Shown here: positions 18,305 through 29,204 of the stretch, in pieces
Layout of the letters: every line of letters begins with the position of its first letter
Numbering within the stretch: position 1 is the stretch's first letter
DNA from: an uncultured Verrucomicrobiales bacterium
Lineage (GTDB): Bacteria > Verrucomicrobiota > Verrucomicrobiia > Verrucomicrobiales > Akkermansiaceae
Length of the DNA: 57,155 nucleotides
Assembly: GCA_937930235.1 (NCBI GenBank)
Contig: CALGLJ010000098.1
Coordinates: forward strand, 1 to 57,155
Direction of reading: 5' to 3'
Made by a program: the position numbers and the translations under genes
Notes under the pieces: generated by a model
Told to the model about the DNA's origin: nothing
Seen by the model: only the letters and a program-made list of their open reading frames with translations
Database searches by the model: none

Positions 18305-19186
18305 TCACAAATCCCAGCTTCGAACTACTGCCCCAGGATAAGAAGGAGGCACCTCGCCTCCTAGGGCGACAATGGTAGCCAGCGCATCCGCCAGCCACGC
18401 CGTCTCCGCTTCCACCGCAACGATTCGCCGGGAAGGAGGGCTATCGCCAGAAAAAGGATCGATGAGGTGATTCTCCTTCGAGATAGTGGTGAGACGTTGA
18501 CCTGAACCACTCGACACGGCGAGGGCGCGATCAAGCATCAATGACTCCTGCGTTCCTTGTATTTCGACTGGAAAAGGACGCTGACCGATCACGCGATATT
18601 CTCCAAAATTCACAAGCGCCGAGCTGACACGGGGCTTTAAAAAATCATGCACCGCATCCGTGATGTAACCTTGCGCAATTCCATTGAGCGAAAGCTCGCC
18701 CCCCGGTGGCAGAGTCACGCTTTGTCGGGTGATTTGCACTTGTGAAAAATCGACAAGACTCCGGCGTTTCTTTTTCTCTGCAGAAGTCGGGTCACGCCCC
18801 TCGGCCAACTCCGCCTTCAGCCACTCCAGATATGAGTGCACGGACGGGTCAAAGAGTCCCTGCGATTTTTGATGAAGTTCCTTTGCCAGTTGAAGAGCCT
18901 TAAACAAATCTTGCGAAGGAGCCGTCAGTTTCCCATCTCGATTCAAACGGCGCAATTCAGAGTTCTCATCCCAGAGGGAAAAAATTGCCTCCTTCTTTCG
19001 GGCTAAAGCATGCGCTTCTTCTCCAAGAGCCTTTGCATCTGCAGTTAATAGTTCTCGGAAGCGAATGGAAACCTCAATACCAAATAAAATCCCTCGCCAC
19101 AATACCTCTTCCCTTCCCTCTGCCCGGCATCCACTGAAACTCGTGAACCCGCCGATGAGAGAAAGAGCATGTCGCCGCTTCATCAT
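18305..19186 (-). CDS. apbE: FAD:protein FMN transferase
   Basis: LSLNGIAQGYITDAV, SALVNFGEYRVIGQRPF, HLIDPFSG, WLADALATIVALGG. Confidence 0.88.
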   Translation of the reverse strand: MMKRRHALSLIGGFTSFSGCRAEGREEVLWRGILFGIEVSIRFRELLTADAKALGEEAHALARKKEAIFSLWDENSELRRLNRDGKLTAPSQDLFKALQLAKELHQKSQGLFDPSVHSYLEWLKAELAEGRDPTSAEKKKRRSLVDFSQVQITRQSVTLPPGGELSLNGIAQGYITDAVHDFLKPRVSSALVNFGEYRVIGQRPFPVEIQGTQESLMLDRALAVSSGSGQRLTTISKENHLIDPFSGDSPPSRRIVAVEAETAWLADALATIVALGGEVPPSYPGAVVRSWDL

Positions 19187-20013
19187 TTCTCATTGAGTTG
19201 AGTTCGATTCCGCCCATTCGCACCCTCTCGTCGTTTCGGAAAAAGGCGGAGCCCTAAAATCGTCAAAACCACAATTCCTAAAGCTGCAAAATCATTCAGC
19301 AAACGACCGAACGAACCAAATAATTTACCAGAATGAGCATCCAGTAACACGCGCGACAGCGGCATAAATCCCATATCCTTGAGACGATTGAGAAGCTGCT
19401 TTTTCTCATCTTCCGGCAGAGGTCCGAGTGGCAAACTCGAGACAGACTTGGGTGTGCTATTCACCTTCTCAAACTGGAGTAAATCTCTCCCAAAGCGCCA
19501 CCAACTTTGAGTCGTCTTCACAAGGAGAGCCCCATCTTGATCAGTTGCCAGACCCGCTATCGGTAAGGGCGGGAGAGAAATCTCATCGTGCTCCAGAATG
19601 ACTTCATCCGCCCCTCCGATCACGAGCAGGCGCTCATCAGATGCGATCACGAGCTGATGACCCACCGGCACTGCGCCCACCAGCTCTCCCTGCATATCCA
19701 ATCTTTCACCATCTAACAAAATCATCCCGTCCCACTGGGCCACCAGGCGCTCCCCTACTCGCATCCCCACCGGCTCGCCCTCGGGCAGCTGATGATAGTG
19801 CCGCAGGACCCAAGTTGCCGTCACGCGATGCTGATCCAGCCCAAGTGCATCCGAATGATTCAGCGCCACCCCACTGATCGCGAGCCAGAGCAGAGGAACG
19901 GTCACGAAAAGCCCCAGCCACCGATGCCAAGCGCGTGCAAGTTTGCGCTTTCTCGGCACGGACAATTTCTGGCTGTTGCGAGGTCGCTTTTTCGTATCGG
20001 AAGGCTCACTCAT
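19183..20013 (-). CDS. PepSY-associated membrane protein
   Basis: RKLARAWHRWLGLFVTVPLLWLAISGVALNHSDALGL and C-terminal TM helix. Confidence 0.75.
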   Translation of the reverse strand: MSEPSDTKKRPRNSQKLSVPRKRKLARAWHRWLGLFVTVPLLWLAISGVALNHSDALGLDQHRVTATWVLRHYHQLPEGEPVGMRVGERLVAQWDGMILLDGERLDMQGELVGAVPVGHQLVIASDERLLVIGGADEVILEHDEISLPPLPIAGLATDQDGALLVKTTQSWWRFGRDLLQFEKVNSTPKSVSSLPLGPLPEDEKKQLLNRLKDMGFMPLSRVLLDAHSGKLFGSFGRLLNDFAALGIVVLTILGLRLFPKRREGANGRNRTQLNEK

Positions 20014-20582
20014 TTCTGGCTTTCCAGATAGAGTGCCAGACGAGCGAGCTTGGTCAATGCTCTCACGGACAAAGTCGCTCCTGCAATATTCCGGGGCTGC
20101 TTCGAAAGGCCTCCCTTTGACTTTAAGGTAGCTCCCCGAAACTGCTTAGTGAAAGGAACTCGAGCGACTTCCCAGCCGTGCGACTCCCGGTAAACCAACA
20201 CCTTCACCGAATCAATTTTGCCATTTTTTACTGCAAATCCGGTTGTGATATACTCCGTCTTTCCGATTTCTTCTAAAATAAAAACCGTCTTTCCTTTCTT
20301 CTGCCAATAGCGAATTGCGCTCGATTTATAGCGCTTCCCCAAGATGGCTCGGACGCTCTTCTGCTGAGCTCGAGAGAGCTGGATCACCTGAGTCGCAGGG
20401 ATCTCCCCCAGACTCGAACGAACAAAATCGGATGGCTTTTGATACACTCTCGGCGCACCAAAAGCGCTTCCCCCAAAGAGGAGAAACGCCATCAAGGTAC
20501 CACAGCTCAGAAACCTAGAAGCTGTAGCCCATCCCAAAGTTGAAGGTCTCAACCTTTTCTTTTCCTTTTTCATCTTCAACAT
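20010..20582 (-). CDS. FMN-binding domain protein (likely covalent-FMN acceptor)
   Basis: FMN-binding fold with IAGATLSVRAL near the C-terminus; ApbE gene in the same cluster. Confidence 0.75.
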   Translation of the reverse strand: MLKMKKEKKRLRPSTLGWATASRFLSCGTLMAFLLFGGSAFGAPRVYQKPSDFVRSSLGEIPATQVIQLSRAQQKSVRAILGKRYKSSAIRYWQKKGKTVFILEEIGKTEYITTGFAVKNGKIDSVKVLVYRESHGWEVARVPFTKQFRGATLKSKGGLSKQPRNIAGATLSVRALTKLARLALYLESQK

Positions 20583-21774
20583 TAAAGTCCGCTTTCAAGA
20601 CCACATTCGAGGTCGGCCAGTAATTGACCCCCGCGCTGAACTCATCAACCTCTTTGAGAATCCCGCCTTCACCAAATTGGGAAGAGCTATAACGCCCGAA
20701 TATGCCCACCTTTTGGTCTCCTCCTAAACTCCAAGTATAGGAAGGCTCGACAAAATATCCATACTGCTCGTCCGTGTTATTTGCGCGAAAGGCATCACCG
20801 GAGATATCCCAACGCGCTGCCAATGCACGCAGACCGAAGCCCCCGTTTTGGTAAATCGCCGTCGCCCCGACCAAAATCGCGGAATCATCCCCGCCCAAAC
20901 CAGCCGAAATGTCATTCTGATACTGCGCAAAGCCAGATAACTGAAGACCATTAATTCCAGCATAACGCACCCGAGCCGTCACCGCTACATCCGGATCATC
21001 AAACTGAGCCACCTTTTGACGCCCACTCCGGATATCACCATTCGCGGGATCCACCTGTAGTCCAGAATGAATCGCAACATCTACCCCTAGGCCATTATCA
21101 AAATTTTTCGTTCCGCCTACACCAGCTTCCCACCAAGTCGAGGGAATGATATCCGCTTCGATATTATTACGCTCCACTCCGAAGAATGTTTCCGGCTCGT
21201 GAACCTCATTCAAAATCCCCACGGGGACCAAAAACTGACCCACTCGTGCGCTATACCCATTTTCCAAATCAAACTCAATGTACGCCTGCTCTAACTCAAT
21301 CTCTCCATTCTGCTTCTCTCCCGCCACCGAGTGCTCCAGTTCTAATTCAGAAAACAGCTTCACTTTATCATTAAAGCGATGATTCAAAAAAAGCACCCAA
21401 CGGTGGAAATCAACCTGACGTCGATCTCCCGTATTCAGGTGCAGTTCCCCATACCCACCGAGGGATGTCCTTTCCCACCATCCTCCAGCTCCTCCCGCAA
21501 GAGATTCATTAAGAAAACCAGCATCAATATCATCAGCCGTAGCGAATCCTGTCGTCTTCGGTTGGCTCGCAGGCTGAGGCATCGCAATTGCATTTGATGC
21601 ATTCGAACGAGGTGCAGGAGTCGCTTTCTCCAGCGGACCGTATTTCTTCTCATACGCAGAAACTTTACTCTCCAACTTATTCAGGCGAGCCGCCAGTTCT
21701 TCTAAAGTGACGCCGGAAGCACTTCCTGCAAATACCGTAAAAACGAGCGCCGATAAGGAATGTTTAATTGTCAT
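20515..21774 (-). CDS. Porin / outer-membrane beta-barrel protein (OprP/OprO-like)
   Basis: Signal peptide, coiled-coil N-terminus 'LEELAARLNKLESKVSAYEKKYG', barrel ending ...NFGMGYSF. Confidence 0.75.
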   Translation of the reverse strand: MTIKHSLSALVFTVFAGSASGVTLEELAARLNKLESKVSAYEKKYGPLEKATPAPRSNASNAIAMPQPASQPKTTGFATADDIDAGFLNESLAGGAGGWWERTSLGGYGELHLNTGDRRQVDFHRWVLFLNHRFNDKVKLFSELELEHSVAGEKQNGEIELEQAYIEFDLENGYSARVGQFLVPVGILNEVHEPETFFGVERNNIEADIIPSTWWEAGVGGTKNFDNGLGVDVAIHSGLQVDPANGDIRSGRQKVAQFDDPDVAVTARVRYAGINGLQLSGFAQYQNDISAGLGGDDSAILVGATAIYQNGGFGLRALAARWDISGDAFRANNTDEQYGYFVEPSYTWSLGGDQKVGIFGRYSSSQFGEGGILKEVDEFSAGVNYWPTSNVVLKADFNVEDEKGKEKVETFNFGMGYSF

Positions 21775-21835
21775 GCCGACACCTTCTATTGAGACTGAGT
21801 CTCAACATCAAGAGGAATTTAAAAATTTTTATTTC

Positions 21836-22522
21836 TTACTCCCCCAGAGCGTTCTCAATCTGAGCTTCTACCTCTGCCCGGTATTCTCCATCGGAAATGC
21901 GCGAGGCCCAAAGCTTGGCCTCATCAGGTTTGGCCCACTTAATCACATGCGCATAGAGTTCAATCGCCTGATCTAGAACCGGAGAAGATTCCTGCCGAGA
22001 AAGCCAATTCGACACCGCTCGGATATCCTCAACGGCCCATTGAGAAATCAATTCCGGCACTAATTGCTCTTTGATCTCAGAGAGATCCGTCTCAATGAGC
22101 CAATTCAAACTATCCTGCGGATCTGCTAAAAAGCGTGCCACTACAAATTCCTCTACCCGCTCAATCTCATCAAGACTCCAGATCTCTCTCCCCTTATCCA
22201 AGGCTTCCGCAAGCGTTAACTCACTGGTGATCGCTTCAATGAGATCGACCGAGAGACTCTCCGCCAACTCCTCATCATCAATTTTCTTCCATGCCTGAAT
22301 TTTATCATCAAGCGAGAGATCTTCATTTCTGAAATCTTTTAAAAACGAACTTTCTCGTACCTCTTCGTTTTCCGTATGAGCAACTGCTTCTAATTGTCTT
22401 TCAGTTTGCTCTACGTGGAGATGAGGCGTTTCCGCATCGTTCGATACATAAATGATTCCTTGCACCACCAGAATGATCACCATCGTCACTCGAAACAGCA
22501 CTCGTTTAGACCTCATCATCAA
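21836..22522 (-). CDS. Membrane-anchored hypothetical protein with helical-repeat-like region
   Basis: N-terminal TM segment; start codon overlaps the upstream gene stop (ATGA). Confidence 0.6.
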   Translation of the reverse strand: MMMRSKRVLFRVTMVIILVVQGIIYVSNDAETPHLHVEQTERQLEAVAHTENEEVRESSFLKDFRNEDLSLDDKIQAWKKIDDEELAESLSVDLIEAITSELTLAEALDKGREIWSLDEIERVEEFVVARFLADPQDSLNWLIETDLSEIKEQLVPELISQWAVEDIRAVSNWLSRQESSPVLDQAIELYAHVIKWAKPDEAKLWASRISDGEYRAEVEAQIENALGE

Positions 22523-23301
22523 TTTTTCCCAATGATTGATATTCCACCCTCCGCTGATGCATCTTCAGCCATCAGCCCGTACTTGAGATCACGGTAAACA
22601 GAAGCCCGCTCATCCGGAGATAAGCCACGTGCATTCATAAATGATGTCACCTCCTTGCCACGATCTGCGTAAATGAGTCCTTTAGAAAATTCACGGAGGA
22701 GATGACGAGATTCACTCTTCCCAGCTCCATGGTCTTGAAATTGATCCCACACCATTTGCCAATCCTTCCCCGATTTTAAGAGCGCATGACTCAAACGGCT
22801 CAAGGCAATCATGCGAGCATCCTTCTCCGCATCCGAAAAAAGCTTCCAAGCGTGAGCCGGATCCGTCGTCGCCACTCCCGCGAGCAGTCCAGCCAAGAGA
22901 GGACTGCGTCGCCATTTCTCAAATACCCCTGTCTGCTGCAGAGTTCCGCGGTCAATCTCATCTTGAAACCAAGCAAGCGCCGCATCGGGCTCTACCTGAG
23001 CCCACCCCTCGATAAAATCGGTCGCGAGCTCAATCTCATCATGCTCGATCAAACGATTTAAACTGACCACTGGAGATGCAGAAATAAGATTAGAAGAAGA
23101 TGCTTCTGGAGCGCCACTCCGCGCTCCGCTTCGCCCCTGATCTAGAGAAACCGGCGCTCTCGCATCAGAAGACCGCACCTTGGAAGACATCGCTCGGGAA
23201 GAGTAGATATTTCCCCAAAACGCAAATCCTACAGACAGAACAAGCGCTCCATCGATCAGATTCCTTCTAATTTTCATACTCTTAGGAGTATAAAACAACA
23301 T
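22519..23301 (-). CDS. Hypothetical membrane-anchored helical-repeat protein
   Basis: 260 aa, TM N-terminus, 'EPDAALAWFQDEID...TDPAHAWKLF' repeats. Confidence 0.6.
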   Translation of the reverse strand: MLFYTPKSMKIRRNLIDGALVLSVGFAFWGNIYSSRAMSSKVRSSDARAPVSLDQGRSGARSGAPEASSSNLISASPVVSLNRLIEHDEIELATDFIEGWAQVEPDAALAWFQDEIDRGTLQQTGVFEKWRRSPLLAGLLAGVATTDPAHAWKLFSDAEKDARMIALSRLSHALLKSGKDWQMVWDQFQDHGAGKSESRHLLREFSKGLIYADRGKEVTSFMNARGLSPDERASVYRDLKYGLMAEDASAEGGISIIGKN

Positions 23302-23398
23302 GACTCATTCCCTCCGCTTCCTATTTTTTTATTCCCAAAAGATCGGCTAAAAATACCGCGACCGATCTCAAAGACACAGTCACCCCGGGAACGCGAAA

Positions 23399-23439
23399 TA
23401 AAAAAGGGTTGGGGATTTCGAAAAATCCTCCAACCCTTA
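23399..23439 (-). terminator. Intrinsic terminator downstream of tRNA-His
   Basis: AAGGGTTGGAGGATTTTTCGAAATCCCCAACCCTTTTTTATTT on the minus strand. Confidence 0.8.
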
Positions 23440-23445
23440 AAAAGA

Positions 23446-23522
23446 TGGGGCGACCGACGGGGCTTGAACCCGCGACAACCGGAATCACAATCCGGGGCTC
23501 TACCAACTGAGCTACGGCCACC
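23446..23522 (-). tRNA. tRNA-His (GTG), with encoded CCA and G-1
   Basis: G-GTGGCCGTAGCTCAGTTGGTAGAGCCCCGGATTGTGATTCCGGTTGTCGCGGGTTCAAGCCCCGTCGGTCGC-C-CCA; cloverleaf with GTG anticodon. Confidence 0.95.
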
Positions 23523-23704
23523 AACTGATGCGCGGAGAATTATCTCTGCGCCGGAAGATTTTCAAGAGAAAAAATACTCCAAAATATTGTCCTTTGCCCG
23601 GAGTGAACTCGCAGGTTCAAAAAACAGACTCGAAGATGGGGATTAGCCTTGTGACCCTCTCCTCCTCGGCCTAGTCTTCGACAACCGTTGAAGGAGGCTT
23701 ATTT

Positions 23705-24457
23705 ATCAGCGAAAAAACAAAAATCGTTGGCATTATTCCGGCCCGTTGGGCCTCTTCCCGCTTCCCCGGAAAGCCCCTCCATCCCCTCTTGGGAAAGCCT
23801 CTTCTGCAACACGTTTTTGAACGAGCCCAACAGTGTCGAGAGCTGGATGAACTCGTGATTGCGACTGATGACTCACGCATCGCAGACCTTGGGAAACAGA
23901 TTGGGGCTCAGGTAGTGATCACGCATCCAGATCATCCCTCTGGCACGGACCGCATCGCGGAGGCGGCGAAAGAATGCGGAGACGCCACCCATGTCCTCAA
24001 TATTCAAGGAGATGAACCCTTACTCGATCCATCCCTCGTCGACGCCCTAGCCCAGACCCTACGAGCAGATGATCAACTTCCGATGATAACCGTGGGCAGT
24101 TTGCTCACTGATGAAGAGCAAATTGCAGATCCAAATATCGTCAAACTTGTCCTCAATCGACAAGGGAACGCGCTTTATTTCTCCCGCTCCCCGATTCCCT
24201 ACCGACGAGAAGATGTCCCCACGCTCCCAACCTATCGTCATTTAGGTCTCTATGGATATCGCATTGATTTCCTCCATCATTTCGTCTCTCTTCCACCATC
24301 TTCGTTAGAACGAACTGAGGGTTTAGAACAACTCAGAGCACTCGAGGACGGCGCAACCATCCGCGTGCTCCTGACCGAGCATGATGCCATCGGTCTCGAT
24401 ACTCCTGATCAAATCCCTCTCATCGAATCTCTTCTCTCATCTTCAACGCACACATGA
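23705..24457 (+). CDS. kdsB: 3-deoxy-manno-octulosonate cytidylyltransferase, apparent non-canonical start
   Basis: [36 protein letters not shown] is the KdsB N-terminus; no ATG/GTG/TTG in frame upstream of it; SD AAGGAGG 23691-23697 precedes ATC 23705. Confidence 0.9.
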   Translation: MSEKTKIVGIIPARWASSRFPGKPLHPLLGKPLLQHVFERAQQCRELDELVIATDDSRIADLGKQIGAQVVITHPDHPSGTDRIAEAAKECGDATHVLNIQGDEPLLDPSLVDALAQTLRADDQLPMITVGSLLTDEEQIADPNIVKLVLNRQGNALYFSRSPIPYRREDVPTLPTYRHLGLYGYRIDFLHHFVSLPPSSLERTEGLEQLRALEDGATIRVLLTEHDAIGLDTPDQIPLIESLLSSSTHT

Positions 24458-26064
24458 AATACATCTTTGTCACCGGAGGGGTCGTCTCCTCACTCGGGAA
24501 AGGCCTCGCCGCTGCCTCCATCGGCACTCTGCTTGAGCATCGAAACCTGAAAGTTCAGCTCCAAAAATTTGACCCCTATCTGAATGTCGATCCCGGCACG
24601 ATGTCTCCTTATCAACATGGTGAAGTGTATGTTCTCGATGATGGGGCTGAGACAGACCTTGATTTAGGACACTACGAGCGCTTCACAAATTGTACCCTTT
24701 CTCAATTTAACAGCCTCAGCTCGGGCCAGGTCTTTGAAAATGTCATTAAAAAAGAACGTCGTGGCGATTACCTCGGAGCCACGGTCCAGTTCATCCCGCA
24801 CGTGACTGATGCGATCAAAGATCACATTCAACAAGCTGCGGAGAAGACCCCGGACACCGATGTCATCATTACTGAAATTGGCGGTACTGTAGGTGATATC
24901 GAGGGACATCTTTTCTTGGAAGCTCTCCGGCAGTTTTCGCTCGAAGTAGGTCGTGAAAATGTCTGTTTCATTCACGTCACTCTGCTCCCCCTCGTGAAAG
25001 CCGCAGGTGAGATTAAGACCAAACCCACCCAACAATCTGTCGCCAAACTTCGAGAAATCGGAATTCAGCCCGATATCATCATCTGCCGGACGGAGCATGA
25101 TCTGGACGAAGACAATCGCCGAAAAATTGCGATGTTTTGTAATGTCCCCGCTCTCAATGTGGTGGCCTTCCGTGATGTCGAGCACACCATTTACGAGTGC
25201 CCGTTGGATTTAAGAAAAGACAAAATTGACCGACTCGTCTCTGACGTGCTCGGCCTAGAGTCCGATACTCCTGACCTGCAACAATGGCAAAACTTTGTCG
25301 AACGATTGATCAAGCCCAGTCACAAAGTCCGCATCGGAATCGTGGGGAAATACATCGAACTCCAAGATGCCTACAAATCCATCTACGAATCACTCACCAT
25401 CGCAGGAGCGGCACACGATACTAAGGTTAAACTCGTGAAAATCGATGCCGAAAAAGTCGAGAAAGAAGGCACCAAAGCAATTAGTAAGAAAATTGATGGC
25501 ATCTTGATTCCAGGAGGATTTGGCGAACGTGGGATCGAAGGGAAAATCCTCGCTGCTCAGTATGCCCGGGAAAATGACATCCCCTATTTTGGAATCTGCC
25601 TCGGCATGCAAATCGCAACCATTGAATTCGCCCGCAATGTCTGTGGGCTTAAGGGAGCAAATTCGACAGAATTTGAAAAAGACGCTCCGCATCCCGTCAT
25701 TTGCCTCCAAGAAGAACAACAGGGTATTACAGACATGGGAGGATCGATGCGCCTCGGAAACTGCCGCTCCATCCTCATCTCAGGTACGAAGTCTGCCGAA
25801 CTATACGATAACGCCCCTTTCATTAATGAACGGCATCGACACCGCTACGAGGTGAACTCCGATTATCAGGATCAACTACAGGAAGCTGGTCTCGTGATCG
25901 CTTCCGTCTCGGAAAAAGAAGGCCTCGTCGAAATCATCGAAAACCCAGAACACCCTTATTTCGTGGCGGCGCAATTCCATCCAGAATTCAAATCTAAACC
26001 CAATCACCCCCACCCCCTCTTTTCAGGATTCATTCAAGCAACTCTGAAAAACAAACTCGCATGA
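24454..26064 (+). CDS. pyrG: CTP synthase
   Basis: [30 protein letters not shown]...; C-terminal glutamine amidotransferase GICLGMQ. Confidence 0.98.
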   Translation: MKYIFVTGGVVSSLGKGLAAASIGTLLEHRNLKVQLQKFDPYLNVDPGTMSPYQHGEVYVLDDGAETDLDLGHYERFTNCTLSQFNSLSSGQVFENVIKKERRGDYLGATVQFIPHVTDAIKDHIQQAAEKTPDTDVIITEIGGTVGDIEGHLFLEALRQFSLEVGRENVCFIHVTLLPLVKAAGEIKTKPTQQSVAKLREIGIQPDIIICRTEHDLDEDNRRKIAMFCNVPALNVVAFRDVEHTIYECPLDLRKDKIDRLVSDVLGLESDTPDLQQWQNFVERLIKPSHKVRIGIVGKYIELQDAYKSIYESLTIAGAAHDTKVKLVKIDAEKVEKEGTKAISKKIDGILIPGGFGERGIEGKILAAQYARENDIPYFGICLGMQIATIEFARNVCGLKGANSTEFEKDAPHPVICLQEEQQGITDMGGSMRLGNCRSILISGTKSAELYDNAPFINERHRHRYEVNSDYQDQLQEAGLVIASVSEKEGLVEIIENPEHPYFVAAQFHPEFKSKPNHPHPLFSGFIQATLKNKLA

Positions 26065-27137
26065 GCGCGAATTGTCTCATCGTCGGAATTCAGGGATTGG
26101 AACTCACCCCGGAAGAAACAACTCTCTTTCGAGAAGTCCAACCCGCTGGATACATCCTTTTTACGCGGAATTTAGAGAACGCAGCTCAAATTCGCCAACT
26201 GACTGATTCCCTGCGCGATCTTTCCTACGATCCCCCCTTCATTGCCATCGATCAGGAAGGAGGGCGGGTCTGGCGCACTCGCGAGATGGGAGCAGCGCCT
26301 CCTGATGCGGCGAGCTTTGCGGATAAAGGCACGTTTGCACAAATTTCCACATTTGGCGCGCTCACCGGTCAACTCCTCGAGCTCTTAGGGATCAACTTTA
26401 ACTTCGCTCCAGTGCTCGATCTCGACCATCATCCAAATGAAAACAATGGCCTCCGAGGCCGTTGCTGGGGAAATGATTCTCAAAGCGTCATCGACAAAGC
26501 CGGCCTCTTTAATCGTTGGATGCGTAAGAACGGAGTCTACGGTTGTGGAAAACACTTTCCCACGAATGGACTCGCCCTCTCTGATCCCCATCACGAACTC
26601 CCCGTGGCTGACATTTCACGTGAAGATCTCCTGAAGGAAGACCTCCTCCCATACACCGCCCTCATGCCTGAACTCGATGGCATTATGGCTTGTCATCTCC
26701 ATTTCCCACAGCTCGATTCCGAGTATCCGGCCTCGCTTTCGAAAAACATCCTCACCGGACTCTTGCGAAATCAGCTCGGCTACGAAGGACTCATTCTCAC
26801 AGACGATCTCGATATGGGAGCCATCGTCAATCACTACGGTCGCGGGCCGGATGTCCGTCTCGCCCTAGAAGCGGGAGCCGACCTCGCCCTGATTTGCCAC
26901 CAGACAGATTCCATCCCGGCTGTTCTAAAAGACCTCGCCCAACTTCCAGCGGGAATCCTCGACGATGCAAGCAAACGCGTCGATAAAGCACGTCGAAAAC
27001 TGAGTAAGCCTCCTGAATTTAGCGAATCACGGCTCGAAACGGTCAACCAGAAATTGGTCGAACTCACCCGAGAAACCATTGGAACAGAATACTTTGAACC
27101 AGCTCATTCCCCCCAAAGCCCGGTCGAAAAGTATTAA
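26061..27137 (+). CDS. Glycoside hydrolase family 3, beta-N-acetylhexosaminidase-like
   Basis: [40 protein letters not shown]. Confidence 0.88.
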   Translation: MSANCLIVGIQGLELTPEETTLFREVQPAGYILFTRNLENAAQIRQLTDSLRDLSYDPPFIAIDQEGGRVWRTREMGAAPPDAASFADKGTFAQISTFGALTGQLLELLGINFNFAPVLDLDHHPNENNGLRGRCWGNDSQSVIDKAGLFNRWMRKNGVYGCGKHFPTNGLALSDPHHELPVADISREDLLKEDLLPYTALMPELDGIMACHLHFPQLDSEYPASLSKNILTGLLRNQLGYEGLILTDDLDMGAIVNHYGRGPDVRLALEAGADLALICHQTDSIPAVLKDLAQLPAGILDDASKRVDKARRKLSKPPEFSESRLETVNQKLVELTRETIGTEYFEPAHSPQSPVEKY

Positions 27138-27300
27138 GTGCTTCCTTCCGCGCGTTCCGTGAGAGATTGCCCTGCTCAATTGGAGAAAAAGTCTCCATCC
27201 TGACACTATATCTAAGAGAAGTGAGCGATTTCTTGCTATTCCGACAGTTCTAAGGCAAGGAGCGCGCGCGTCTTGCACGTGAATTCCAAATCTCATCGTT

Positions 27301-29127
27301 ATGTCACAGTTTAGAAACCTCGCAATTATCGCCCACGTTGACCACGGGAAAACTACCCTTGTGGACGAACTCCTGAAAGCCGGAGGCGTCTACCGTGAAA
27401 ACCAGGCCGTCACGGAACGCGCCATGGACTCCATGGATTTGGAACGGGAAAAGGGAATTACCATTAAGGCCAAAAATACCGCCGTTCACTGGAAAGATCA
27501 CATTATTAACATCGTCGATACTCCGGGACACGCCGACTTTGGCGGAGAGGTAGAGCGCGTCATGAAGATGGTCGATGGAGTCATCCTCGTAGTCGATGCT
27601 TTTGGAGGCCCGCAAGCTCAGACCCGCTTTGTTTTAAGAAAAGCACTCCAAGAAGGTCTCAAGCCCATCATCGTGGTGAATAAGATCGACCGTCCGAATT
27701 CTGATCCTCTCGGAGTCCATGACAAAGTGCTTGAACTCTTCCTCGAACTCGACGCCACCGATGATCAATTCAATGCCCCGACCTTATATGGATCGGCTAA
27801 GAATGGGTTCTTTTCCACCTCGCACGATGCCACTGAGGGAGATTGCATTCCACTGCTCGAAGCAATTATCGAGAACATCCCCGCTCCAAAAGTCGAAGAA
27901 AATGCGCCTTTTAAAATGCTCATCTCGAACATTGACTGGGATGACTATGTCGGCCGGATTGCCATCGGCAAAATCCTCTCTGGTTCCGTAAAAAAGGGCG
28001 ATTCCCTTTTCCGTTTCTTGAAAGACGGCACAAAACTGAGAGCCAAAATCGGAAAGGTCTTCGAATATACTAATCTCGGTATTCAGGAAACAGAAGATGG
28101 CGTGGCTGGAAACATCGTCGGCATCGCTGGATTCGAAGATGCTGACATTGGTGAAACTCTTGGGGCAGACGAAGAGGCCGAGGCTCTCCCCGCAGTCAAT
28201 ATCGACCCTCCCTCTGTGCAGATGCAATTCTCCATTAACGATGGGCCATTTGCAGGAAAAGACGGCAAGCACGTTCAATCGCGCGTGATTCGGGAACGCC
28301 TGTTCCGGGAAATGAAGACCAACGTCTCCATTCATGTCGAAGACTCTGATCTCGCAGGAACCTTTAATGTTTCTGCCCGAGGCGCGATGCAAATTGCTGT
28401 CCTCGTGGAAACCATGCGCCGGGAAGGATTCGAACTCCTCGTCTCCCGCCCCACCGTCATCATCAAACGTGATGAAAATGACAAACGCCTGGAACCATGG
28501 GAAACACTCTATCTCGAAATGCCCTCCGAGTATGCCAACTCCCTCCTAAAAATCCTGAACGATCGAAAAGGCGTGCTGGAGAATATGGAAACCAATGACA
28601 ACTCTGGCCGCACGCTCATTACCGCCAATATTCCCACCCGAGGAATCATCGGCCTCGAATTTGAACTCGTCAACATCACGTCCGGTCACGGGATTATGTC
28701 GCACCTCTTTGATGCTTACAAACCATGGGCAGGTCAGATCCAGACTCGCCTCGCGGGAACTCTCGTCTCCATGGATACGGGTCCAGCCACCGCATATTCC
28801 CTGCTCGCCCTCGAAGGACGTGGCACCCTCTTTGTCGATCCCACCGAGGAAGTTTACACCGGAATGATCGTGGGAGAAAACTCTCGGGCAGATGACCTTC
28901 CCGTCAATCCTGTGAAAGCGAAAAAGCTCGATAACATCCGCTCGGCTACCAAAGAAAACACCGCCAAACTTGCACCTGCATTGAAGTTTTCTCTCGAGCG
29001 TGCCATCGAATACATTGACCCGGACGAACTTGTAGAAGTCACTCCAAACTTCCTTCGTCTTCGCAAGCGAATCCTCGATCCCAACGAACGCAAGCGAGCG
29101 AACAAAGCCGCCAAAATGGAGAGCTAA
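27301..29127 (+). CDS. typA: Ribosome-associated GTPase TypA/BipA
   Basis: [29 protein letters not shown]...; full-length 608 aa. Confidence 0.97.
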   Translation: MSQFRNLAIIAHVDHGKTTLVDELLKAGGVYRENQAVTERAMDSMDLEREKGITIKAKNTAVHWKDHIINIVDTPGHADFGGEVERVMKMVDGVILVVDAFGGPQAQTRFVLRKALQEGLKPIIVVNKIDRPNSDPLGVHDKVLELFLELDATDDQFNAPTLYGSAKNGFFSTSHDATEGDCIPLLEAIIENIPAPKVEENAPFKMLISNIDWDDYVGRIAIGKILSGSVKKGDSLFRFLKDGTKLRAKIGKVFEYTNLGIQETEDGVAGNIVGIAGFEDADIGETLGADEEAEALPAVNIDPPSVQMQFSINDGPFAGKDGKHVQSRVIRERLFREMKTNVSIHVEDSDLAGTFNVSARGAMQIAVLVETMRREGFELLVSRPTVIIKRDENDKRLEPWETLYLEMPSEYANSLLKILNDRKGVLENMETNDNSGRTLITANIPTRGIIGLEFELVNITSGHGIMSHLFDAYKPWAGQIQTRLAGTLVSMDTGPATAYSLLALEGRGTLFVDPTEEVYTGMIVGENSRADDLPVNPVKAKKLDNIRSATKENTAKLAPALKFSLERAIEYIDPDELVEVTPNFLRLRKRILDPNERKRANKAAKMES

Positions 29128-29154
29128 GGAATCTCACCGAAAAAAACTCTCTTC

Positions 29155-29182
29155 AGCCCGAGCGAAAGCTTGGGCTTTTTTG
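29155..29182 (+). terminator. Intrinsic terminator after typA
   Basis: AGCCCGAGCGAAAGCTTGGGCTTTTTT. Confidence 0.8.
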
Positions 29183-29204
29183 GATCCCGCTTCATAGTCC
29201 CCAC

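Noticed and set aside
27784-28392. 202-aa ORF antisense to typA
   Set aside because: Shadow of a strongly conserved full-length TypA
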